This document shows positions 57,328 to 64,000 of a stretch of DNA of 64,000 nt, piece after piece. The position numbers and the translations under genes are program-made. The stretch is from Synechocystis sp. PCC 7338 (GTDB lineage: Bacteria; Cyanobacteriota; Cyanobacteriia; Cyanobacteriales; Microcystaceae). The stretch is taken from assembly GCF_018282115.1 (NCBI RefSeq), contig NZ_CP054306.1:1783488-1847487 (forward strand), written 5' to 3'. Numbering within the stretch: position 1 is the stretch's first letter; every line of letters starts with the position of its first letter. The notes beneath the pieces were generated by a model. The model saw only the letters and a program-made list of their open reading frames with translations. It was not told the origin of the DNA and did no database searches.

Positions 57328-58890
57328 ATGTCATCCCGTTCTTATTCTAGTCAGTTATACGGATATGGATTAAGTTGTACCTTAGATGGATTATCTATGG
57401 TGGATCGACGGGCCCAGAGACAAAAAAAACTCTCGGAGTTGGGCCTGCTGACCAATGGAAATAATACTTTTTTTGAAGAAGCCACCCAAACCCTTGCCCA
57501 GAGTCTGGGATTACCCATTTGTATAGTGGGTTTGATGGTGCAGGACGAGATTCACATTGCTTCTGCGGTGGGCATATGTAGCTTGGGCGTGAATGATTCC
57601 CTGGTGGTTTCCCGGCGCTTACAGCGAAATGAAGCTTATTGTACTATGGTGGTGGATAGTGCCATGCCGCTCGTGGTTAATGATGCTTTAGCAGAACCAT
57701 TTTTTATCCAGGGGGAGTTGTACCAACGTTATGGTATTAGATCTTACCTAGGCACTCCTCTGCTAACCCGAGATGGTGTGTGCCTCGGAACCCTAGCGGT
57801 GCTAGACTTTTGTTCCTATGATTTTACGGAGCAGAATGTGGCTCTGCTTAATATGACTGCCCGTTGGTGCATGGGGGAAATTGAACACCAAGCTTGTCTC
57901 GGTGCCAACCAGAGGCAACATGACCGCAATTCAAATGATATTGGGTTGAATTTGGTTACCATGGGGGGCAATGATATCTATTCCTCTAAGGGGAATAACC
58001 TAAATAAATTGCATACGTCAGGGCGATCGGCCCATTCTCCAGAGGCAGTCAAACTGCAATTGGTTCCCCATTACCTGATCCGTACCCAGCGGGACCTCAC
58101 TGCGGTGATCGGCATGGCTAGTGTTGTACGGGACGGGGTTTTTGGCGACCTTAATGAGAAGCAAAAACAGTATCTAGAAATTATTCACCAGAGTGGCCAA
58201 CGGGTTAACCAAGCCATTGAGGAAATTATTGAACTGGAGCAAATTAAACCCGATCGCCAGGGCTTGAGAATTGTCGATGTCAATCTGGCCCTACTGGGGG
58301 AGTATTGGCGCGATAAAATGGCCGCCGTCCTCGGTCAAAATCGGCTTGCCCTCAAACTTTCCCTGGAATCGGGGTTAAGATACTGGCCCCTAGATAAAAT
58401 CAAAGTCAGACAGGGAATTTACTATCTGTTACTGAGTTTGTTGGACCAGGGGGTAACGGATGGCACACTGCGTATCCACGCTTCTGCCGGTCAAGAGTAT
58501 TTACACTTAGCTATTTGGGTTGATTTGCCCCAGGGCCGGAACCTGCCCCATGTACCCCTAGAGAATTTACTCACAGAAGGGGAAGCCAACCAGACAGAGG
58601 TAAATATTCAGTTAACACTAGAACATTTAGCCCTAAAACTTCAGGGCCATAAGCAGGAAAGTCAGGGCCACCATTGCCAACAAATTCTAGCTTTAACCCT
58701 CAGTTTTTATTTCATCAAAAGCCATCAGGGACACATTACTTTGCAGGGCAGTGCCGAGCGTGGTTACTGGTATTGGGTACAGTGGCCCAAAATATCGGCC
58801 GAAACCACCGCTGATTATAGTGGACACAACCTTTTACCGTTAATACATCCCCCCTCACTCAACCTAGCTCACAATAATGGCGAAATCTGA
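57328..58890 (+). CDS. GAF-domain histidine-kinase-like protein, probable pseudokinase
   Basis: 520 residues; the start is supported by AGGAG. GAF domain at about 45-190 (LGLPICIVGLM, NEAYCTMVVDSAMPLVVNDAL, YLGTPLLTRDGVCLGTLAVLD). From about 245 it resembles a His-kinase dimerisation helix (HYLIRTQRDLTAVIGMASV, FGDLNEKQKQYLEIIHQSGQRV), but the phospho-acceptor His (HELRTP) is not at its usual position. The ATP-binding N-box and G-boxes are also not recognisable. The catalytic part is therefore probably inactive, with the protein acting as a sensor or scaffold. Its end overlaps the next gene by 32 bases, tail to tail. Confidence 0.75.
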   Translation: MSSRSYSSQLYGYGLSCTLDGLSMVDRRAQRQKKLSELGLLTNGNNTFFEEATQTLAQSLGLPICIVGLMVQDEIHIASAVGICSLGVNDSLVVSRRLQRNEAYCTMVVDSAMPLVVNDALAEPFFIQGELYQRYGIRSYLGTPLLTRDGVCLGTLAVLDFCSYDFTEQNVALLNMTARWCMGEIEHQACLGANQRQHDRNSNDIGLNLVTMGGNDIYSSKGNNLNKLHTSGRSAHSPEAVKLQLVPHYLIRTQRDLTAVIGMASVVRDGVFGDLNEKQKQYLEIIHQSGQRVNQAIEEIIELEQIKPDRQGLRIVDVNLALLGEYWRDKMAAVLGQNRLALKLSLESGLRYWPLDKIKVRQGIYYLLLSLLDQGVTDGTLRIHASAGQEYLHLAIWVDLPQGRNLPHVPLENLLTEGEANQTEVNIQLTLEHLALKLQGHKQESQGHHCQQILALTLSFYFIKSHQGHITLQGSAERGYWYWVQWPKISAETTADYSGHNLLPLIHPPSLNLAHNNGEI

Positions 58891-60784
58891 CCCCCAACTG
58901 CTCCACTGTTAAATTTTGCGTCCAATATTCCAACAAGGCATGGCCAAAAGCCCAAGCATTGCGATCCGGGGCCACCGGATTGTCTAGCAATAGGGGCCAT
59001 AGGGTCAGTAAATCAAAGGTTGTGTCATCGTTATCCGCCGCCAATAAATTAAATAGGTCATAGGCTAACTGGAGCTTGCCCAACACCAATGGCAGTTGCT
59101 CAATGGGAATTTGCTCCGCCAGTAGATAGGCCAGGGCTGGGGAACCGGTGGTCAAACTAGAAACAAATTGCAACACTGGACTTTTTAACAGAGCTGTCAC
59201 CCCTTGGGTAGTGGTCATTTGCAGAGCATAACGGTCAATGATCCGGGCCGCCGCCAGGGAACGGGCCTCTAGGTTACGCAAAAAGCGGGCTAGTCTTTGT
59301 TGTTGGGCTGGGCTAACCACAGTCACTAGGGCCACGGAAAGTTCTGCCAGGCCCCAGGGCGATCGCCCTACCGTTTCATCCCCACTCACAATGGGCAAAA
59401 TTTGTTCACAATACTGGCCCAATTGCTCTACCCGATATTGCACCGCTTCCCGAATTGATTTTTCCTTAGCCTGATCTCCTGATCGCCAATCGTAGGGGGG
59501 TTGCCATTGCCGCACAGGGCGCAGTCGGTCCACCTGGGTTACCAAGAGGATTAAAGGTCGTTCTCCTGCCAGGGTTTGGACATCCTTCACAAAGTCCGCA
59601 TCCATCTGCAAAGCCGGATCCAAAGCGGGATTGAGCAACAAAATGACGTCGGCCCGTTGGGCATAGTCCAACACCAATTGTCTTAAGTCCGACTGTTGCC
59701 CCTGCTCATAACCGGGACTGTCCCAGAGGAACAGGGTTTGGCCGTCCTTAGTTTGCCATTCATACTTAGTAATTTCCGTGGTGCTGGGTAGTAAATCCGT
59801 TACCGCCAAATTAGTTTGAAAGAGGGCATTAATGAGGCTACTTTTCCCCGCCCCAGTGCGTCCCACCAATAAAATATTGACCGGCTGTTGCTCCACTTCC
59901 TGGGGGGATTGCCCCTGGGACAAAATATTTTGCAAAGTCTGGCTTTTGGCCTTCACTAGCCCCGGAACTGGGTTACCCCCACTGGCAAAATTGTCCGGCA
60001 AATTACCACTGACCGGATTATACAAGGCGATCGCCTGACGGCAGAGGGTACGTAAAGTCGCTTCCCGCAGTTGTTGACTAAGATTGACTAACAATTGTTG
60101 GGTAGCCTGCTGACTGCTTTGTTGACTGGCTAGCCGAGCCGCCGCCGCCACCGGATTGAGCACCCACTGACCCCAGTACCACACCTGCCAAATTTTTTTC
60201 AGGGATGGTTCTAGCTTCTGGTAAACCTCGTAGGATTGATACACCTGGGCCAAAGAGACTTGATTGAGGGTGGGGGAAAGGTTGGCAACCCAGCGGTCCA
60301 TATCATCCACCGTGCCCCGGATTAAACCATAGGCATCTGGCACATAAATATTTAGTAAAGGGTATTTAACTTCCGGGTAATAGGTCTGGGCCACTGCTGT
60401 CACCACTTGTTGACATCTCTGCCAAAACAAGGGCCAATCCTGCCACACTGGCACGTCTTGGCGGGAAGCTTGGAGAATCTTGTTTAACGCTTGCTCGATT
60501 TTCTCCACGGTAACGTCCGTCGTGGGTGCTCCCAGGGAAACAGCGGGGAAAGATGCTTCCCCATTGGGGGCTGCCAGAGGAGCTGTCCACCGCACCAACA
60601 GCCAGCGCCAGCCCAGGAAAACTAGTACCACCACCGCCCAAATCCAGTTCAAGTGCCAAGCATTAATTTGCCAACTGGCCGCCACCAACAAAAAGGTTAT
60701 TACCCCCGCAATGGGTAACACTAAAACCACTCCCTGCCAGGGGCGGAGACGGACATTGGCGATCGCCATGGGGGCTCTCAACAA
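58859..60784 (-). CDS. membrane-anchored GTPase
   Basis: Up to 641 residues (Met6 at 60769 is a second start). Two N-terminal membrane segments (about 17-35 and 44-62), then a GTPase: G1 GRTGAGKSSLIN (about 307-318), G3 LWDSPGYEQ, G4 LLVTQVDRLRP. Helices follow with ALVTVVSPAQQQRLARFL and AARIIDRYAL. TRAFAC class of the type seen with DUF697 (YcjX/HSR1-like). A role in membrane or stress physiology is likely but unproven. Confidence 0.85.
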   Translation of the reverse strand: MLRAPMAIANVRLRPWQGVVLVLPIAGVITFLLVAASWQINAWHLNWIWAVVVLVFLGWRWLLVRWTAPLAAPNGEASFPAVSLGAPTTDVTVEKIEQALNKILQASRQDVPVWQDWPLFWQRCQQVVTAVAQTYYPEVKYPLLNIYVPDAYGLIRGTVDDMDRWVANLSPTLNQVSLAQVYQSYEVYQKLEPSLKKIWQVWYWGQWVLNPVAAAARLASQQSSQQATQQLLVNLSQQLREATLRTLCRQAIALYNPVSGNLPDNFASGGNPVPGLVKAKSQTLQNILSQGQSPQEVEQQPVNILLVGRTGAGKSSLINALFQTNLAVTDLLPSTTEITKYEWQTKDGQTLFLWDSPGYEQGQQSDLRQLVLDYAQRADVILLLNPALDPALQMDADFVKDVQTLAGERPLILLVTQVDRLRPVRQWQPPYDWRSGDQAKEKSIREAVQYRVEQLGQYCEQILPIVSGDETVGRSPWGLAELSVALVTVVSPAQQQRLARFLRNLEARSLAAARIIDRYALQMTTTQGVTALLKSPVLQFVSSLTTGSPALAYLLAEQIPIEQLPLVLGKLQLAYDLFNLLAADNDDTTFDLLTLWPLLLDNPVAPDRNAWAFGHALLEYWTQNLTVEQLGVRFRHYCELG

Positions 60785-60951
60785 AAAACATTGTCTCCAT
60801 GGTATGGGCCCGGTGACAAAGTTTCAACAGGTATACCATGATAGACTAAAAGGTTGGATTATGCCTGCCTGGAAAGCTGATTAACGACCTTACCCCTACC
60901 AGGATTTGTCTCTAGATATACTTGCAAACCAACTTTTTTACCTCTTCAACC

Positions 60952-63069
60952 ATGGCTGACGATATTCGCATTTTGATGTGCCCCCCCGACCACTACGACG
61001 TGGACTACGTAATTAATCCTTGGATGGAGGGCAATATCCACAAATCCTCCCAGGAGCGGGCCGTAGAGCAATGGAAAAAACTACACCAGACCATCAAAGA
61101 ATGCGCCATTGTAGATTTGGTGAAGCCGGCAAAGGGTTGGCCTGATATGGTTTTCACCGCCAATGCAGGCTTAGTATTGGGGAAAAATGTAGTACTCAGC
61201 CGTTTTTATCACAAGGAGCGCCAGGGGGAAGAACCCTATTTCAAAGCTTGGTTTGAAGAAAATGGTTTCACCGTTTATGAACTTCCCCAGGATTTACCCT
61301 TTGAAGGGGCTGGAGATGCCCTGTTTGACCGGGAAGGCCGTTGGTTATGGGCCGGGTACGGTTTCCGCTCCGAACTGGATTCCCATCCCTACATTGCCAA
61401 ATGGCTGGATACGGAAGTCGTCTCCCTGCGGTTAATTGACGAGCGTTTCTATCACCTAGACACCTGTTTTTGCCCCCTGAGTGGTGGTTATTTGCTCTAT
61501 TACCCCCCTGCCTTTGACGCCTATTCCAACCGGGTAATTGAAATGCGGATTCCCCCGGAAAAGCGGATTATTGTTGAAGAGCTAGATGCGGTTAATTTTG
61601 CTTGCAATGCAGTCAATGTTAACGACATCATCATCATGAATTTGGTCAGTCGAACCCTAAAGGATAAGTTGGCGGAGGCCGGCTTCACGGTGCGGGAAAC
61701 TCCCCTGACGGAATTTTTGAAAGCGGGGGGAGCCGCAAAATGTCTGACCCTGCGGGTAACGGAGCCTATTCTGGAAGATGTCCATGCCAACGTTTCCATT
61801 GAAAGTCGGGTAATTCGCATGGAAGGCCATTTGCTCGATGCCGGCATCCTCAACCAAGCTCTGGATTTAGTGGTGGAAAACAGCGGTAGTTTCCGGGTGT
61901 TGAACTTCAATTTGGGGGTAGAGCGCAACAGTACCTCCAGCGCGGAAGTCAGGGTTTCGGCCCCCTCCCACCAGATTATGGAAGAGATCATGACCGAACT
62001 GATTGATCTCGGCGCAGTGCCGCCTCCCCAGGAACTCTGTGATATCAACACCGAAACGGTAACCCAATGGGGGGTCGCTCCGGATGATTTCTATGTCAGC
62101 ACCATTTATCCCACGGAGGTACGGGTTAATTGCGAATGGGTCCAGGTGACAGGACAACGGATGGATGCGGCCATTGTGGTCACTAGCAATCCCCCTTCGG
62201 CCCGCTGTGTCCTTCTTCGGGATCTCCAGGTCGGCGATCGGGTCATGGTGGGGGTCGAGGGTATCCGTACCATCAAAAAAGTGGAATCCCATGACGGCGG
62301 AGCCCGCAAAGAAAATAAAGAGTTTGCCTTTATGGCGGCGGGGGTTTCCAGCGAGCGTCGGGTAGAACTTTTGGTAGAACAAATTGCCTGGGAAATGCGG
62401 CAAATCCGGGATCAGGGAGGCAAAATTGTTGTCACTGCGGGGCCTGTGGTGATCCATACCGGCGGAGCCCAACACCTTTCCCATCTGGTGCGGGAGGGCT
62501 ATGTCCATGCCCTGCTGGGGGGCAATGCGATCGCCGTCCATGACATTGAGCAGGCCACCATGGGTACGTCCCTGGGAGTGGATATGCAACGGGGCATCCC
62601 AGTGCGGGGGGGGCACCGTCACCATCTGAAAATCATTAACACTGTGCGACGCTACGGTGGTATTCGTCAGGCGGTGGAAGCGGGGTTTATCACCAAGGGG
62701 GTGATGTATGAATGCGTTAAAAACAACATTCCCTATTGTTTAGCCGGCTCCATTCGGGATGATGGCCCCCTGCCCGATACGGAAATGGATTTGGTTAAGG
62801 CCCAGGGTTGCTACAGTGAAATGATCCGGGGTGCAGATATGATTTTGATGTTATCAAGCATGCTGCACTCCATTGGCGTGGGCAATATGACTCCTTCGGG
62901 AGTGAAAATGGTCTGTGTGGACATCAATCCCGCTGTGGTAACTAAGCTCAGCGACCGGGGCTCGGTGGAATCCGTCGGAGTAGTCACCGATGTGGGTTTA
63001 TTCCTCAGTCTTCTGGTGCGACAACTGCAACAACTCACCAGACCCTATAGCCTGAACGAAACCTTTTAA
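60952..63069 (+). CDS. argZ: arginine dihydrolase ArgZ with LOR/SDH domain
   Basis: 705 residues from ATG at 60952 (a TTG at 60922 would add 10). From this start the known catalytic positions fall in place: Asn71 (FTANAG), Asp126, His168 (FYHLDTC) and Cys264 (AAKC), as in the Synechocystis arginine dihydrolase. It turns arginine to ornithine, CO2 and two ammonia, starting the ornithine-ammonia cycle that stores and releases nitrogen. The C-terminal half is a LOR/SDH-type domain (VVTAGPVVIHTGGAQHL, NAIAVHDIEQATMG). In Anabaena AgrE this part makes proline from ornithine; here the second activity is uncertain. Confidence 0.96.
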   Translation: MADDIRILMCPPDHYDVDYVINPWMEGNIHKSSQERAVEQWKKLHQTIKECAIVDLVKPAKGWPDMVFTANAGLVLGKNVVLSRFYHKERQGEEPYFKAWFEENGFTVYELPQDLPFEGAGDALFDREGRWLWAGYGFRSELDSHPYIAKWLDTEVVSLRLIDERFYHLDTCFCPLSGGYLLYYPPAFDAYSNRVIEMRIPPEKRIIVEELDAVNFACNAVNVNDIIIMNLVSRTLKDKLAEAGFTVRETPLTEFLKAGGAAKCLTLRVTEPILEDVHANVSIESRVIRMEGHLLDAGILNQALDLVVENSGSFRVLNFNLGVERNSTSSAEVRVSAPSHQIMEEIMTELIDLGAVPPPQELCDINTETVTQWGVAPDDFYVSTIYPTEVRVNCEWVQVTGQRMDAAIVVTSNPPSARCVLLRDLQVGDRVMVGVEGIRTIKKVESHDGGARKENKEFAFMAAGVSSERRVELLVEQIAWEMRQIRDQGGKIVVTAGPVVIHTGGAQHLSHLVREGYVHALLGGNAIAVHDIEQATMGTSLGVDMQRGIPVRGGHRHHLKIINTVRRYGGIRQAVEAGFITKGVMYECVKNNIPYCLAGSIRDDGPLPDTEMDLVKAQGCYSEMIRGADMILMLSSMLHSIGVGNMTPSGVKMVCVDINPAVVTKLSDRGSVESVGVVTDVGLFLSLLVRQLQQLTRPYSLNETF

Positions 63070-63274
63070 CCGCTGTCCTAGTCTTCGGCCCCAGGGCGTT
63101 GTCTGCGGGCCCAGGGCTAGTAAATTAGAAATATCAAAAAGTAGGTAAAAAAGTTTTAAGGGATGGGGTCAAACCTTCCCCGTCTCCGAGGAACTATATT
63201 ATACTTTTAGCGTCGGGGTCTGGATTTTGGCCCTAGCTAAAAATTGATTTTCGTGATTCACAAGCGAGGTTATC

Positions 63275-63832
63275 GTGTTAAACAAATCTGTTCAAACCCT
63301 CTCTGGAGTTTTGCTTGCTGCTGCGGCCCTAGGTTTTGCTGCCCCCGCCCAAGCTGAGCCTTTTCAAACTAAGGGTAACATTTTATTGAGCCAGCTTCCT
63401 GGCCATGACATGTATGCCCCCATCAACGAGCAAATGAGCTTCGATGGGCTGGCGATCGGTCGGGTACGGGGTAAGGTTGGTAGTATCATCCAAGTTGAAC
63501 TGTTGCCCTATGGTGACTTCCCCGGTTATATCGAAGTGAGCGACAACAGCCGCATCTACCACTGGGACGGCGCCGGTGCTGCTGAACCCGGTGATGACGT
63601 TTTGCTCCAGCCCGTGTTCGATGACAATGGTAACTATATCCGTACTGATTTCTATTCTGCGGCCCACCCCACTTGGTTGACCCGTTTGGATCTCAAGGAA
63701 GTTCAAGAAGTCACCATTTCCGAAATTAACTTCCAATCCTCCGAACCTGTTGGTTTGCCCCCCGTGACCCGGTCCGCCCCTGCTCCTGTGGCCCCCGCCC
63801 CTGCTCCCATGCCCATTCGTGGTCTTTGGTAA
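63275..63832 (+). CDS. secreted small protein with proline/alanine tail
   Basis: 185 residues from GTG at 63275, with GCGAGG upstream. Signal peptide VQTLSGVLLAAAALGFAAPAQAE, then a compact beta-rich body (DGLAIGRVRGKVGSIIQVELL, DDVLLQPVFDDNGNY). The last 25 residues are an Ala/Pro/Val linker ending in RGLW. Probably periplasmic; no family recognised. A strong promoter-like AT-rich stretch (TATATTATACTTTTAG, about 63197) lies upstream and terminators follow. Confidence 0.75.
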   Translation: MLNKSVQTLSGVLLAAAALGFAAPAQAEPFQTKGNILLSQLPGHDMYAPINEQMSFDGLAIGRVRGKVGSIIQVELLPYGDFPGYIEVSDNSRIYHWDGAGAAEPGDDVLLQPVFDDNGNYIRTDFYSAAHPTWLTRLDLKEVQEVTISEINFQSSEPVGLPPVTRSAPAPVAPAPAPMPIRGLW

Positions 63833-63903
63833 GCCGTCGGGTTACGCGATGAACTTATTTTACCGGCTTGTTTAATAGCCGGACTTAGTGTCTACATTCT
63901 CCT

Positions 63904-63930
63904 AAGCGTTGTGTTCACAGCGCTTTTTTT
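63904..63930 (+). terminator. rho-independent terminator after the secreted-protein gene
   Basis: Stem AAGCGTTGTG/CACAGCGCTT (one G-U pair) followed by a T tract that continues the last stem bases. A second short hairpin (CCGGCT/AGCCGG, about 63862-63881) lies just before it. Confidence 0.8.
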
Positions 63931-64000
63931 GGCGATCGCCATTTCCCTGCAAACAACTAAAGTTCCCGTCGTCCTTCTAGGGCCCGAGCCAGGGTAACCT

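Noticed and set aside
61867-62625. 252-residue minus-strand frame inside argZ
   Set aside because: Antisense shadow of a well-supported enzyme gene; composition rich in His, Gly and Pro.
1-64000. CRISPR array
   Set aside because: I saw no regularly spaced direct repeats; the repeats found are dispersed palindromes.
1-64000. Frequent GCGATCGC octamers as regulatory sites
   Set aside because: This is the HIP1 repeat, spread over coding and non-coding DNA of these cyanobacteria, so single sites are not listed.

Overview
The window looks like chromosome of a Synechocystis-type unicellular cyanobacterium. The evidence is very frequent GCGATCGC (HIP1) octamers, an allophycocyanin-family gene (apcF), a photosystem II S4-domain protein, the carotenoid hydratase CruF, the dihydrolase/LOR-SDH enzyme ArgZ, and many proteins of types found mainly in cyanobacteria (DUF3318, DUF3370, DUF3747). 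Identity at strain level cannot be read from the sequence alone.

Layout. 1-7.7 kb: a minus-strand run of rsmI (running off the left edge), a small membrane protein, miaA, a Gfo/Idh/MocA oxidoreductase, cruF and an alternative-oxidase subunit II (ctaC), then plus-strand coaX and a membrane glycosyltransferase. 8.2-11.1 kb: murA and fumC. 11.1-12.9 kb: nested mobile debris, namely an Rpn-family gene stub, a TnpB-only IS200/IS605-type element, and a small MITE-like insertion splitting tnpB. 12.9-27 kb: housekeeping genes, including an RNase D-like nuclease, ispH, a MidA-like methyltransferase, a CorC-like protein, a DUF1537 kinase, an iron-sulfur photolyase/cryptochrome, a DHH-CBS-CCA fusion protein, an S4 protein and an MlaE-type permease. 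27.2-38.7 kb: a decayed defence island. 38.8-45.5 kb: a rhomboid-like protein, an SNF2 ATPase, apcF, a chromate transporter, and a nuclease-like gene broken by a stop codon. 45.5-50.8 kb: the sulfate ABC transporter operon (sbpA, a NIL-domain protein, cysT, cysW, cysA) with a divergent Crp-family regulator. 50.8-64 kb: an inositol-phosphatase-family enzyme, an atypical response regulator, DUF3370, a barrel-like exported protein, tRNA-Leu(UAA), a SWIM protein, a GAF pseudokinase, a membrane GTPase, argZ and a secreted protein.

The most interesting part is the defence island. Read on the minus strand it has the gene order of a class 1 DISARM anti-phage system (drmD, drmMI, drmA), but every component is broken. 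DrmD has lost its N-terminal Walker A half and is frameshifted. DrmMI is frameshifted, has lost its methyltransferase core, and its C-terminal tail is fused in frame to DrmA. DrmA is cut off at helicase motif VI by an IS701-type element with no target duplication, and nothing resembling drmB or drmC remains. An intact-looking mazEF-like toxin-antitoxin pair sits inside the operon with no spare bases, and an intact, AT-rich DUF262/DUF1524 (GmrSD-like) gene lies just upstream. The simplest reading is a lost DISARM locus in which the addiction module and a second, independent defence gene survive.

Small palindromic repeats with related GC-rich cores recur at about 11.7, 12.8, 42.7 and 52.5 kb. 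One is a clear MITE-like insertion with a target-site duplication, and a second has short inverted ends with TTA on both sides.
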